NCBI GenBank assembly: GCA_934465535.1
Contig: CAKSKV010000001.1
Coordinates: forward strand, 1-64,000
DNA: 64,000 nucleotides
Source of the DNA: an uncultured Clostridia bacterium
GTDB lineage: Bacteria; Bacillota; Clostridia; Christensenellales; QALW01
Direction: 5' to 3'
This document shows, piece after piece, positions 1-8,366 of the stretch (within the stretch, counting starts at the first letter, position 1; every line of letters starts with the position of its first letter). The position numbers were made by a program, and so were the translations under genes. Under the pieces are notes generated by a model. The model ran no database searches and was not told the origin of the DNA. It saw nothing but the letters and a program-made list of their open reading frames with translations.

Positions 1-1
1 G

Positions 2-82
2 GAAAAATATCTGACCGCGACATTCGGAAAAGAATATGAAGAATATAGAAAGCGCGTGTTTCGGTATCTCGGCAGAAGGTAA
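2..82 (+). CDS. C-terminal end of a methyltransferase-like protein (partial)
   Basis: The window opens inside a reading frame that gives 26 residues and then TAA. The tail is rich in Lys, Arg and aromatic residues, and the FGKEYEEYRKRV run resembles the C-terminus of isoprenylcysteine carboxyl methyltransferase/phospholipid methyltransferase family membrane proteins, where a Tyr/Arg-rich segment follows the last membrane helix. This assignment rests only on that short stretch, so it is tentative. The XRE gene follows 53 bases later on the same strand and may be co-transcribed with it. Confidence 0.4.
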   Translation, partial: EKYLTATFGKEYEEYRKRVFRYLGRR

Positions 83-135
83 AAAGACGCAAGAATGCCT
101 TTGAGATAGCTCATAAGGAGGATGTTAGAGAAACA

Positions 136-657
136 ATGGAATTTTACGAGAAGTTACAGGAACTTAGGAAAAGCCGCGGGCTGACGCAGGAGGAGCTTGC
201 CGAGATGCTCTATGTCTCCCGCACGGCGATCTCCAAATGGGAGTCCGGCAGAGGCTACCCGAATATAGATTCTCTGAAAGCGATTTCAAAATGCTTTTCC
301 GTATCCTTGGATGATCTCCTTTCGAGCGAAACAATATTGACCATTGCTGAGGAGGACGGGAAACAAAAGGAAGGCCGTATGCAGAGCCTTGTTTTCGGGC
401 TGCTTGACTGCGGGTTTGCGCTGCTTTTGTTCCTCCCGCTTTTCGGGCAAAGGGAAACCGGTATTGTCCGCGAGGTTTCTCTGCTTACCATGACCTCTAC
501 CGCCCCCTACATAAAAGTGGTATTTTTCACCTTGATTGCTATGACGATCCTCTCCGGTATTCTGCTGCTTGCCTTACAGAATTGCCATGCTGTGCGGTGG
601 CTGAATGTGAAGGATAAGCTTTCCATAGGACTCAGCACCGTCAGCAAACATTCTTGA
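136..657 (+). CDS. XRE-family HTH regulator with membrane segments, possibly truncated
   Basis: A 173-residue protein. Residues 7-61 form a clear Cro/C1-type helix-turn-helix (LTQEELAEMLYVSRTAISKWE) followed by a typical LDDLL end. A charged linker leads to two hydrophobic stretches near residues 83-102 and 127-148, so it is probably a membrane-tethered DNA-binding protein. An AAGGAGG site at about 115-121 supports the ATG start. Family members of this layout often have further membrane helices. This one ends after VSKHS, about 25 residues past the last helix, and the following bases still read in another frame (see findings), so a 3' truncation is possible. Its target is unknown. Confidence 0.75.
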   Translation: MEFYEKLQELRKSRGLTQEELAEMLYVSRTAISKWESGRGYPNIDSLKAISKCFSVSLDDLLSSETILTIAEEDGKQKEGRMQSLVFGLLDCGFALLLFLPLFGQRETGIVREVSLLTMTSTAPYIKVVFFTLIAMTILSGILLLALQNCHAVRWLNVKDKLSIGLSTVSKHS

Positions 658-743
658 TATGGATTACTCCAACGCCGAATACAATCCTGAAGGACAAAAA
701 GATTATTAAAAGACTTGCCTTCTATGGATTGTCAATATAAGCA

Positions 744-784
744 TAAAAAATAATGCTTGTGAGAAAATCACAAGCATTATTTTG
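744..784. terminator. Bidirectional terminator between XRE gene and tRNA-Ser operon
   Basis: A perfect 13-bp stem (750-762 with 768-780, loop GAAAA) has an A run on its left and a T run on its right, so it can end transcription from either side. It is correctly placed to terminate the minus-strand tRNA-Ser transcript. Confidence 0.8.
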
Positions 785-862
785 GGGCACTCATCAACCA
801 GCTTTTTATTGGATTTTTTGAAACATCCTTATGAGAGGCACGGTTTCACAAGTGCTTTTTTC

Positions 863-954
863 TGGCGGAGTTGGAGAGATTTGAACTCTCGCGCCGGTAA
901 CCCGACCTACACCCTTAGCAGGGGCGCCCCTTCGGCCAACTTGGGTACAACTCC
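863..954 (-). tRNA. tRNA-Ser (GCT anticodon)
   Basis: On the minus strand the sequence folds as a 92-nt class II tRNA: acceptor arms GGAGTTG/CAACTCC, discriminator G, encoded CCA, a long variable arm and the T-loop TTCAAAT. The anticodon loop is CTGCTAA, so the anticodon is GCT, reading AGC/AGU serine codons. It is the second gene of a two-tRNA transcript. Confidence 0.95.
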
Positions 955-986
955 ATGCTATAACCGAATTAAAGAAATATCAAATT

Positions 987-1075
987 TGGCGGAGAGAATA
1001 GGATTCGAACCTACGGTGCCTTTCGACATCACTGGTTTTCAAGACCAGCTCCATAAACCACTCGGACATCTCTCC
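987..1075 (-). tRNA. tRNA-Ser (TGA anticodon)
   Basis: An 89-nt class II tRNA on the minus strand with acceptor arms GGAGAGA/TCTCTCC, a long variable arm and encoded CCA. The anticodon loop CTTGAAA gives anticodon TGA, reading UCN serine codons. It lies immediately upstream of the tRNA-Ser(GCT) gene and downstream of a strong promoter. Confidence 0.95.
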
Positions 1076-1114
1076 AAGCAGGCATTACCGCCCAGCATTT
1101 TTCAATGCCTGTTT

Positions 1115-1143
1115 ATAATATCAGAAAAGAAATGCTTTGTCAA
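1115..1143 (-). promoter_or_regulatory. Sigma-A promoter of the tRNA-Ser operon
   Basis: On the minus strand a perfect TTGACA (1138-1143) is followed after 17 bp by TATTAT (1115-1120), about 40 bases upstream of tRNA-Ser(TGA). Confidence 0.8.
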
Positions 1144-1339
1144 GATAAAATTGCCGGTATGCCGTAAAAAACAGCTGCCGGGTGTTAACATATTCCGGTT
1201 TGGCCGAATGTTTTTGCGCAAGATATGTTTTTAATAAAAATTTATAAAAAACAGCTGCAATAACAGGCGAATATTTGAGATGTGCGCGTATATTTTTCGG
1301 CAAAGATGAAGATAATACAATCGCAAGGAGGTGACGCAA

Positions 1340-1495
1340 ATGGATAACAGAGGCGTAAAATGCGATGTATGCGAATGTCTGCATAACACTCAGTGCAACG
1401 GCTGCACATTGGATAAAATCGAGATAACTCATCAGAAAACCGGCGATAACGCCATAAATACTCCTCACTTCTGCAAGAGCTTTACAAAGAAATAA
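1340..1495 (+). CDS. DUF1540 small cysteine-rich protein
   Basis: A 51-residue protein preceded by a perfect AAGGAGGTG ribosome binding site (1325-1333). The Cys pattern CDVCEC...CNGC and a final HFCKSF match DUF1540 proteins, short Cys-rich proteins common in Clostridia that probably bind a metal. Their cellular role is not established. The gene stands alone, followed by a strong terminator, so it is probably transcribed by itself. Confidence 0.8.
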   Translation: MDNRGVKCDVCECLHNTQCNGCTLDKIEITHQKTGDNAINTPHFCKSFTKK

Positions 1496-1551
1496 AGACC
1501 CGTAAAATACAACAAAGCGGAAGTGCCGAACATCGGCTTCCGGCCGAGTGC

Positions 1552-1585
1552 AAAAAACAGAGATGCTTTTATATCTCTGTTTTTT
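1552..1585 (+). terminator. Rho-independent terminator after the DUF1540 gene
   Basis: AAAAACAGAGAT and ATCTCTGTTTTT form a stem with a short loop, ending in a T run. The A-rich left flank would let it work on the minus strand too. Confidence 0.8.
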
Positions 1586-1638
1586 GTATTTCGTTTGTGA
1601 TTTTCCATAACAGGAACGCAGAGAATACAAAGTCGTCC

Positions 1639-1658
1639 TTAATGATGCAGCTCATTAA
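1639..1658. promoter_or_regulatory. Perfect inverted repeat of CRP/FNR spacing upstream of pflB
   Basis: TTAATGA-TGCAGC-TCATTAA is a perfect 7-bp inverted repeat. The TGA-N6-TCA core matches the architecture bound by CRP/FNR-family activators. Its centre lies roughly 95 bases upstream of the predicted start point of the pflB promoter, near a position class I activators use. Which regulator binds is inferred, not shown. Confidence 0.45.
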
Positions 1659-1707
1659 TGAAAACACGAACAATTTGCATTTTCATATCAAAATATAGCT
1701 TGCTTTG

Positions 1708-1736
1708 TTGACAATATATACTACATATAGTATCAT
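1708..1736 (+). promoter_or_regulatory. Strong pflB promoter with a palindrome in its spacer
   Basis: TTGACA (1708-1713), a 17-bp spacer and TATCAT (1731-1736) form a near-consensus sigma-A promoter. A perfect inverted repeat ATACTA-CATA-TAGTAT occupies 1718-1733, inside the spacer and overlapping the -10, where a bound repressor would block RNA polymerase. Confidence 0.7.
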
Positions 1737-1807
1737 AGCCGTGCTGCGCCAAAAGGGAAACAAACCGATGCGGCGATTAGATAATACTTATTCCGGAGGA
1801 AAAACAT

Positions 1808-4036
1808 ATGCAGAACACACCCAAAAGCTTTAACGGCGGAATATGGGAAACAGAAATAAATGTACGGGATTTTATACAGCGCAATTATATGCCCTATGAT
1901 GGGGATGACGGCTTTCTGGCTGCGGCTACAAAGCGCACCAAGGAGCTTATGGGGCGTCTTAATTCCCTTTTTGAAATTGAAAGGCAGTTCGGCGGAGTGC
2001 TGGATATCGATACCGAAACTGTGTCCTCCCTCACCGCTTATGCGCCGGGGTATATTGATAAAGATAAAGAGCTGATAGTGGGCATGCAGACAAACCGTCC
2101 GCTAAAGCGCGGCGTCAACCCCTTCGGCGGCATACGCATGGCGCGCCAGGCCTGCCAGGCTTACGGCTATAAGCTCAGCGATAAGATAGAGGACGAGTTC
2201 AAATACCGCACCACCCATAATGACGGCGTATTCCGCGCTTACAGCGATGAAATGCGCCTTGCACGGCGCAGCCACATAATTACCGGTCTTCCCGACGCCT
2301 ACGGCAGAGGACGCATTATAGGCGACTACCGCCGTGTGGCTCTCTACGGCGTTGACCGCCTTATAGAGCAGAAAAAGCAGGATAAAGCGGCGTTGGCTCA
2401 GGGCGATTTTGATCAAGAGCGCATACGCCTTGATGAGGAGCTGTTCAGCCAAATAGAATACCTTGGCTATATGAAGGAAATGGCGCAGTCCTACGGCTAT
2501 GATATAAGCAAGCCCGCAGTAAACGCCCGTCAGGCTATTCAGTGGACATATTTTGCCTATCTTGCCGCCATAAAGGAGCAAAACGGCGCCGCAATGTCGC
2601 TGGGAAGGGTGAGCACATTTTTTGATATCTATCTGCAAAGGGATATTGAGGCGGGCGAGCTTACGGAAACTCAGGCGCAGGAGCTTATAGACGATTTTGT
2701 AATGAAGCTGCGCATTGCACGCCATCTGCGCACCCCGGAATACAACGAGCTTTTCGGCGGAGATCCGATGTGGATAACCGAAAGCGTGGGCGGCATGGGC
2801 GAGGACGGCCGTACGCTTGTGACCAAAACCAGCTACCGTATGCTCAATACTCTCTATACCCTTGGTCCCTCGCCGGAGCCGAACCTTACGGTGCTGTGGA
2901 GCCAAAAGCTTCCCGAGCCCTTCAAACGCTTCTGCGCGCGCGTTTCCTGCGATACGGATTCCATCCAGTATGAAAGCGATGATCTCATGCGTCCCATCTA
3001 CGGCGACGATTACGCCATTGCCTGCTGCGTTTCCGCAATGCGCATAGGCAAGCAGATGCAGTTTTTCGGTGCGCGCTGCAATCTTCCCAAGCTGCTGCTG
3101 CTTGCGCTCAACGGCGGCTACGATACCGTAAGCGGGCTGCATGTGGGGCCGCAGATGCCGGTTATAAACGGGGAGGAGCTTGATTACAACGCCGTGTGCG
3201 AGCGCTTCTTCCGTTATATGCAGTGGGTGAGCGGGCTGTATGTAAATACCATGAATATAATACACTACATGCACGATAAATATGCCTATGAAAAATCCCA
3301 GATGGCGCTGCACGATACTGATGTCCACCGCTTTATGGCCTTCGGTATTGCCGGGCTTTCGGTTACTGCCGATTCCTTAAGCGCAATTAAATATGCCTCC
3401 GTGCGCCCCGTAAGGGATGAAAACGGCTTCATAACCGATTTTGAAACCAAGGGAGAGTTCCCCAAATTCGGAAACGATGACGACCGTGTGGACAGTATAG
3501 CCTGCGAGCTTGCCCACCGAATGATAACCGAGCTTCGCAAGACTCCGGCCTACCGCGGAGCCGAGCATACGCTTTCGGTGCTTACCATTACATCAAATGT
3601 CATGTACGGCAAGCATACGGGCGCTACTCCGGACGGAAGAAAAGCGGGCGAGCCGTTTGCGCCGGGCGCAAACCCCATGCACAACCGCGAGGTAAACGGT
3701 GCGTTAGCGTCGCTTAATTCCGTAGCCAAGCTGTCCTATGACGATTGCAGGGACGGCATATCCAATACCTTCTCCATCACGCCGGATACCTTGGGCAAAA
3801 CACTTCAGGAGCGGGTGGACAATCTGGTATCGGTGCTGGACGGCTATTTTGCAAAGCATGCGCATCATATAAATGTAAATGTGCTCTCCCGCAGTACTCT
3901 TATTGAGGCGTATAACGACCCTACGGCTTACCCCAATCTTACAATCCGCGTTTCTGGCTATGCCGTTAATTTCCACAAGCTTTCCCGCGAGCAGCAGCGC
4001 GAGGTCATAAGCCGTACCTTCCACGAGGCGTTCTGA
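1808..4036 (+). CDS. pflB: Formate C-acetyltransferase (pyruvate formate-lyase)
   Basis: A 742-residue glycyl-radical enzyme that converts pyruvate plus CoA to acetyl-CoA plus formate in anaerobic fermentation. The adjacent catalytic cysteines are Cys406-Cys407 in [20 protein letters not shown], and the radical glycine is Gly717 in [10 protein letters not shown], 25 residues before the C-terminus, as in E. coli PflB. The length is normal (E. coli 760). The start is supported by GGAGG at about 1796-1800. The activase gene starts one base after the stop codon. Expression is probably driven by the strong promoter at 1708-1736. The CC active site separates it from the GRE at 26610. Confidence 0.97.
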   Translation: MQNTPKSFNGGIWETEINVRDFIQRNYMPYDGDDGFLAAATKRTKELMGRLNSLFEIERQFGGVLDIDTETVSSLTAYAPGYIDKDKELIVGMQTNRPLKRGVNPFGGIRMARQACQAYGYKLSDKIEDEFKYRTTHNDGVFRAYSDEMRLARRSHIITGLPDAYGRGRIIGDYRRVALYGVDRLIEQKKQDKAALAQGDFDQERIRLDEELFSQIEYLGYMKEMAQSYGYDISKPAVNARQAIQWTYFAYLAAIKEQNGAAMSLGRVSTFFDIYLQRDIEAGELTETQAQELIDDFVMKLRIARHLRTPEYNELFGGDPMWITESVGGMGEDGRTLVTKTSYRMLNTLYTLGPSPEPNLTVLWSQKLPEPFKRFCARVSCDTDSIQYESDDLMRPIYGDDYAIACCVSAMRIGKQMQFFGARCNLPKLLLLALNGGYDTVSGLHVGPQMPVINGEELDYNAVCERFFRYMQWVSGLYVNTMNIIHYMHDKYAYEKSQMALHDTDVHRFMAFGIAGLSVTADSLSAIKYASVRPVRDENGFITDFETKGEFPKFGNDDDRVDSIACELAHRMITELRKTPAYRGAEHTLSVLTITSNVMYGKHTGATPDGRKAGEPFAPGANPMHNREVNGALASLNSVAKLSYDDCRDGISNTFSITPDTLGKTLQERVDNLVSVLDGYFAKHAHHINVNVLSRSTLIEAYNDPTAYPNLTIRVSGYAVNFHKLSREQQREVISRTFHEAF

Positions 4037-4037
4037 T

Positions 4038-4823
4038 ATGCGTGCGGAAAAGCAGCAGCCTAACGCATCAGACGGCGATACGGTAATAGGGCGCATAAGC
4101 TCTGTGCAGACCATGGGCACGCTGGACGGCCCCGGGGTAAGGTTTGTAGCCTTTTTGCAGGGCTGTCCGCTCAGGTGCGCCTGCTGCCATAACCCGGAAA
4201 CATGGGATATTGAGGGGGGCAACGCGATAAGCGCGCTTGAGCTGTCAAAAAGGGTGCTAAGATACCGTGAATATTTCGGCAAGGCGGGCGGAGTGACGCT
4301 CTCCGGCGGGGAGCCGCTGCTTCAGGCGGAGTTTTCAGCAGAGCTTTTTTCGCGCTGCCGCCGAAACGGCATAAACACCTGCCTTGACACCAGCGGCTGC
4401 ATTACCGGCGCTGAGGCGGAAAGGGTTCTGGAATATACCGATTTCTGCCTGCTGGATATAAAATATACGCGCCCGGAGCAGTATAAAAAATATGTGGGGT
4501 GCGATATAAAAAAGCCGCTTGAATTTCTTGAAATGCTGCAAAGCCGCGGTATTCCGACAAGAGTGCGTCAGGTTACGGTGACGGGGCTTAACGATACAAA
4601 GGGCGATATGCAGGCCCTTGCGGAGATAATAAACGCCTATCCGTGCGTGTGCGAGGCGGAATTGCTGCCCTTTCACAACCTTTGCCGCACAAAATACGAG
4701 GCCATGGGGATAAAATTCCCGTTTGAAGGGGTGGAGCAAACCGACCGGAAAGTTGTGGAGGAACTGGGAGAGGAGCTGGAAAAGTGCCTTAAATACGCGC
4801 ATGTGCTGTTTAGCCGGTCGTAA
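4038..4823 (+). CDS. pflA: Pyruvate formate-lyase activating enzyme (radical SAM)
   Basis: A 261-residue radical-SAM protein that installs the glycyl radical on PflB using S-adenosylmethionine and a [4Fe-4S] cluster. The cluster motif is C43-X3-C47-X2-C50 followed by HNPETWD, as in E. coli PflA, and GGVTLSGGEPLLQ is the SAM-binding glycine motif. It has no extra ferredoxin-like cluster insert, in contrast with the activase at 28801. The ATG lies one base after the pflB stop and has only a weak site of its own, so translation is probably coupled. A bidirectional hairpin follows. Confidence 0.95.
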   Translation: MRAEKQQPNASDGDTVIGRISSVQTMGTLDGPGVRFVAFLQGCPLRCACCHNPETWDIEGGNAISALELSKRVLRYREYFGKAGGVTLSGGEPLLQAEFSAELFSRCRRNGINTCLDTSGCITGAEAERVLEYTDFCLLDIKYTRPEQYKKYVGCDIKKPLEFLEMLQSRGIPTRVRQVTVTGLNDTKGDMQALAEIINAYPCVCEAELLPFHNLCRTKYEAMGIKFPFEGVEQTDRKVVEELGEELEKCLKYAHVLFSRS

Positions 4824-4856
4824 AAAAGCGCATAAAAACGCATCAAAAAGCGATAC

Positions 4857-4888
4857 AAAAAATTCCGCAGCCGTACTGCGGAATTTTT
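4857..4888. terminator. Bidirectional terminator between pflA and the PfkB kinase gene
   Basis: AAATTCCGCAG and CTGCGGAATTT form an 11-bp stem with a 5-base loop, flanked by an A run on the left and a T run on the right. The converging genes pflA (+) and the kinase (-) both end here. Confidence 0.85.
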
Positions 4889-4919
4889 GCATTTGAAACA
4901 GGAGGCGATGACGGAAATA

Positions 4920-5801
4920 TTATTTCTGCGCTGAGGGCGGAACGGCCTGAGGATATGAGCACACCCATGCGGCAGTTGAAGCGCCGCACTCAAGAGAGGA
5001 TAAAAGGGAGCGGCCGTTAAGCAGAGAATAAATGAAGGCGGCACTGAAGCTGTCGCCTGCGCCCACGGTGGATATCACCTGCGTTTTTACTGCATTGCAG
5101 CGGAATAGGCGGGCGGCTTTGCAATCAAGCACTGCCGCGCCGTCGGCTCCGCAGGTAAGCAGAATAAGGCGGAGGTTATTAAAGCGGCGGGCAAGGGAGA
5201 AAAGGGCGGCCTCTGCCTGCAAGGGGGTATCGGTGATGCAGGGCATATCCAGCGCGTGCAGAACCTCGGGCAGCTCCTCAAGGCTGATTTTTGCAATATC
5301 GGCATTTTCAAGGCAGAACCGAATTACATCACGGCTGTAATACGGGGCGCGAAGATTAAGGTCGCAGAATTTAAGACCGGATACACGGGCAAGCAGCCGC
5401 CGCAGGGAAGCGGTGTTGCGCTCTTCCCGCAGAGCGAGAGTACCGAAATAGAAAACATCGCAGCGGGTATCGTCAATGCCCTCAACCGGTATGCGGTCGT
5501 AGGCGGTATCGGGGATAAGCTCGTACTGCGGTACGGCGTTGCTGTCAAGGGTGACATCGCAGCGCCCGGTTTTCTGACCGGGCAGTACGGAAACAAAGCG
5601 GGTATCAACGGAAAGCCTTTGAATTTCACAAAGAGCCTGCTGCCCCAGTGTATCATCGCCCACGGCGGATATAAGTCGGGCGCTGCCGCCCTTTAAGGCA
5701 AAGTGCGCCGCAAAATTGAGCGCGGCGCCGCCAAGGGTTTTCTTTTCCGGATACACATCCCAAAGCACTTCGCCGAAAGCCAGCGCGTATTTATCGGGCA
5801 T
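4920..5801 (-). CDS. PfkB-family carbohydrate kinase (fructokinase-like)
   Basis: A 293-residue ribokinase-fold sugar kinase. The N-terminus ALAFGEVLWDVYPEKKTLGGAALNFAAH is typical of fructokinase-type PfkB proteins, and STVGAGDSFSAAF near the C-terminus is the ATP-binding and catalytic GAGD motif. The ATG at 5801 is chosen because GGAGG precedes it at a good distance and the family motif begins right after; the frame stays open upstream without a family match. With the epimerase and isomerase at 9.7-12.0 kb it could phosphorylate a ketose made by that pathway, but this link is an inference. The substrate cannot be fixed from sequence. Confidence 0.88.
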   Translation of the reverse strand: MPDKYALAFGEVLWDVYPEKKTLGGAALNFAAHFALKGGSARLISAVGDDTLGQQALCEIQRLSVDTRFVSVLPGQKTGRCDVTLDSNAVPQYELIPDTAYDRIPVEGIDDTRCDVFYFGTLALREERNTASLRRLLARVSGLKFCDLNLRAPYYSRDVIRFCLENADIAKISLEELPEVLHALDMPCITDTPLQAEAALFSLARRFNNLRLILLTCGADGAAVLDCKAARLFRCNAVKTQVISTVGAGDSFSAAFIYSLLNGRSLLSSLECGASTAAWVCSYPQAVPPSAQK

Positions 5802-5837
5802 TGAGTATACCTCCGCAGAAATTGTTATTGTAAGTCT

Positions 5838-5866
5838 TAAATATGCATATGTGCACATTTGCGCAA
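5838..5866 (-). promoter_or_regulatory. Candidate promoter of the PfkB kinase gene
   Basis: On the minus strand TTGCGC (5861-5866), 17 bp and TATTTA (5838-5843) precede the kinase start. The spacer and flanks hold nested short palindromes (TTTGCGCAAA, TGTGCACA, ATATGCATAT), which may be protein-binding sites. Confidence 0.45.
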
Positions 5867-5932
5867 ACATGCGCCGTAAAGCCGAAACACGGCGGTTAAG
5901 CGATGCTGTGAGCATAAAGGCTTATAGAGGCG

Positions 5933-7252
5933 TTATACACCCCAAATAAGCCATATAAAGGCATAGCCAACAAGCACTGCAGCGGCGGTGAAGGGAACGC
6001 CGATGCGCAAAAAATCACGGGTGGTTACGGTTTCGCCGTTTTTACGCAGTATGCCTATGCCGGCAATGTTGGCCGAAGCACCGATGGGGGTAAGGTTGCC
6101 TCCGAGGGTTGCCCCTATGAGCAGACCGAAGTAGAACACCTCCGGCGGGAAGCCCTGACCGCCGTTCATAAGGGCGGCAATGCTTTGCACAACGGGCAGC
6201 ATGGTGGCAACATAGGGTATGTTGTCAATAAAGGCGGACAGCAGCACCGAGGCAAACACGATAAGGGTATAGAGCCAAAACGGGTTATCGCCGGCAAGGG
6301 AATAGAAAAGCCCGGCAACGGCATCTATTACTCCGGCGCGCTTTATGCCCTCGATAACTATAAACAGGCCGAAAAGCAGCAGCAGCGTGTCGGTATCGGT
6401 TTGTGCCGCCACATGAGCAAGCGGCGAAAAGGATTTATTTTTTATGCAGCTGCGCACAACGCCTATTATGCAAAGGATCGCGCAGATAAGCCCGCTGCGT
6501 ATATCGTAGACCGAGGCCCAGAAGCCCTCTGCGGGGCGGGGGAGGAAGGAGGCAAGAATGAGCAGCACCACGGTGCCTATTATGAGCACGGTGGGAAATT
6601 TGTCCTCCACCTTGGTTTCCACCTTGCAGGAGATGGGCTGGCGATCCTTGCGGAAGAGAAAGAGCAGTATTGCAAGGGCGGCAAAGGCACCCAGTTCCAC
6701 GGCCCAGAATATGCCCGGGCGGCCGTTCATCCAGAAAAAGTCAAGGAAATTCATGTTTGCAAAGCCGCCCAGCAGTATGCTTGTGGTATCGCCCACAAGG
6801 GTGGCGGCACCCTGAAGATTGGAGGAGACGGCTATGGATATTATAACGGGAACGGAGGAGATTTTGAGTTTTTTTGATATTGCAAGGCCTATGGGAGCCA
6901 CCATGAGCACGGTGGCGACATTATCCACAAAGGCGCTTATAACCCCGGCAAAAAGAGCTAAAACCGTTACTGCCCATTTTACATTCGGTACCTTTGAAAT
7001 AAGCACCTCGGAAAGGCGTGCGGGCATTTTGCTGTCTATAAACAGGGTAACGATGCCCATGGTACCGCCTATCATAAGCAGAACATTATAGTCAACGCAC
7101 AAAAGGGCATCGATCGGGGTGAAATCGTACAGTCCGCACAGCCCGAGAATTATAAATACCGCTCCGCCGCCCAAGGCTATATATGGGCGGTATTTTTGAA
7201 AGGCAAACATAAGCACATAGAGCACAATAAAAATTATTAAAGCTGCTGTCAA
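5933..7252 (-). CDS. SLC13/ArsB-NhaD superfamily anion permease
   Basis: A 439-residue polytopic membrane protein with about ten to twelve hydrophobic helices. The repeated segments FVDNVATVLMVAPIGLAIS and AFIDNIPYVATMLPVVQSI plus GNLTPIGASANI are hallmarks of the CitM/ArsB/NhaD ion transporter superfamily, in which two DN-containing re-entrant regions bind the ion or substrate. The start is a TTG at 7252, chosen because GGAGG (7261-7265) lies eight bases upstream and no in-frame ATG fits. A longer frame to 7408 lacks a ribosome binding site. The substrate may be a dicarboxylate, arsenite or Na+/H+; it cannot be resolved here. Confidence 0.82.
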   Translation of the reverse strand: MTAALIIFIVLYVLMFAFQKYRPYIALGGGAVFIILGLCGLYDFTPIDALLCVDYNVLLMIGGTMGIVTLFIDSKMPARLSEVLISKVPNVKWAVTVLALFAGVISAFVDNVATVLMVAPIGLAISKKLKISSVPVIISIAVSSNLQGAATLVGDTTSILLGGFANMNFLDFFWMNGRPGIFWAVELGAFAALAILLFLFRKDRQPISCKVETKVEDKFPTVLIIGTVVLLILASFLPRPAEGFWASVYDIRSGLICAILCIIGVVRSCIKNKSFSPLAHVAAQTDTDTLLLLFGLFIVIEGIKRAGVIDAVAGLFYSLAGDNPFWLYTLIVFASVLLSAFIDNIPYVATMLPVVQSIAALMNGGQGFPPEVFYFGLLIGATLGGNLTPIGASANIAGIGILRKNGETVTTRDFLRIGVPFTAAAVLVGYAFIWLIWGV

Positions 7253-7347
7253 GGGGGAATCCTCCGTAGTTTTAGGTGTGTTGTTTTGCTCGGAAGCGTT
7301 TGGCGCTTGCGGAAAAGAGCGCAGCTGTAAAACGCAAAAGAGAGAAC

Positions 7348-7389
7348 CGTGCGCGTTTTCCGGGTCTTTGCAGCCGGAAAACGCGCACG
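7348..7389. repeat. Long perfect hairpin between permease and GDPD genes
   Basis: A 16-bp perfect inverted repeat (7348-7363 with 7374-7389, 10-base loop) lies between two minus-strand genes. No clean T tract follows, only a T-rich stretch, so it is either a terminator of the GDPD transcript or an RNA stability or processing hairpin. Confidence 0.6.
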
Positions 7390-7438
7390 CGCTGCCGTAT
7401 GGCCGCATAAAGAACAGGACGGCCTTAAAAGAATTTTA

Positions 7439-8176
7439 TTATTCCAGAATGTTGGTGGTTATGTAATCCACGCCCAGATCCAGCACCCGTGCGGCGTGCT
7501 CGGGGGTGTCCACCGTCCACACATTTACGGTTATGCCGTTTTTGTGCACGGCGTCCGCCACCTGCGGGGTATAGTAGCCGTGGAAGATATCCATGCCGAG
7601 ATTGTATTTTTTTAGCCTGTCCGTTGTTTGCGCTATTGCCTCGGGGGTTTCGCCCGCCATGAGCATAAGATGCTGGGCGTTCTGGTGCGGATAACGGCTG
7701 CGCAGGGCGATGAGGTTATTGAAATCAAAGGCTATTATTATTGTGCCGTCAAGATAATCCTGCTCCTTTATAATATCCATAACACGGTAGATATCCTCCG
7801 GCGCCATGGCGTTTTTAAGCTCCAGCACCGCGGTTTTTCCGTATTTTTTGCAGATGGATATATACTCCTGCGGGGTGGCCGGAATAAGGTCGCCGCGGGA
7901 GGGCGCACCGTTTATATCGTTGAGGCGGATGGAGCGCAGCTGCTCAAGCGTGGAGGATTCCACATGCAGGTTTTGCTTGGCGATGCGCCCGGTATCGTCA
8001 TCATGAAAGATGACGAACTGCCCGTCCGCAGTGCGGTGGACATCGGTTTCAATGCCGAAATAGCTGCGGTTTCCCGCAGCAACAAAGGCTGCAGCCGTGT
8101 TTTCGCACTCAAGACCGCTTACCCCGCGATGGGCAATCATGCCTACGCCGTCATGCTTTATTTTGCAGGTATCCAT
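7439..8176 (-). CDS. Glycerophosphodiester phosphodiesterase family protein
   Basis: A 245-residue cytoplasmic GDPD-fold hydrolase that would cleave glycerophosphodiesters to glycerol-3-phosphate plus an alcohol. The catalytic signature is present: His16-Arg17 (IAHRG), Glu43 and Asp45 (ETDVH), and His58 (FHDD). LELK near the middle supplies a further metal-binding Glu. No signal peptide is visible. The ATG at 8176 has a GGAGG site a few bases upstream. It sits between two permease genes on the same strand but is preceded by its own likely promoter, so its link to the sugar genes is uncertain. Confidence 0.9.
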   Translation of the reverse strand: MDTCKIKHDGVGMIAHRGVSGLECENTAAAFVAAGNRSYFGIETDVHRTADGQFVIFHDDDTGRIAKQNLHVESSTLEQLRSIRLNDINGAPSRGDLIPATPQEYISICKKYGKTAVLELKNAMAPEDIYRVMDIIKEQDYLDGTIIIAFDFNNLIALRSRYPHQNAQHLMLMAGETPEAIAQTTDRLKKYNLGMDIFHGYYTPQVADAVHKNGITVNVWTVDTPEHAARVLDLGVDYITTNILE

Positions 8177-8253
8177 AATTATTCCTCCGTTTTAATCGTT
8201 GTGTTTTTTTGCATGTTTTCGTACCGGGAAAATATAACCTGAAGACTGTATAA

Positions 8254-8282
8254 AGTATAGCGCAATACATTAAAAACCGCAA
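8254..8282 (-). promoter_or_regulatory. Promoter of the GDPD gene
   Basis: On the minus strand TTGCGG (8277-8282), a 17-bp spacer and TATACT (8254-8259) lie about 80 bases upstream of the GDPD start. Confidence 0.5.
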
Positions 8283-8366
8283 CAAAAACCTGCAGCCGGA
8301 ATTCGGCTTAAATAAGAAATGCAGGCCAAAGCGGAGCATATGCATTGCGCACTTGCGGGGGCGAAA

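Noticed and set aside
782..1234. Plus-strand open frame of 150 codons
   Set aside because: It runs through both tRNA-Ser genes on the opposite strand and has no ribosome site.
1121..1630. Minus-strand open frame of 169 codons
   Set aside because: It lies antisense to the DUF1540 gene and its terminator and has no supported start or protein-like motifs.
2102..3328. 408-codon minus-strand frame inside pflB
   Set aside because: A shadow of codon bias in pflB; composition rich in His, Tyr and Ala without family motifs.
6185..6877. 230-codon plus-strand frame in the permease gene
   Set aside because: Antisense shadow with Gly/His/Tyr-rich nonsense sequence.
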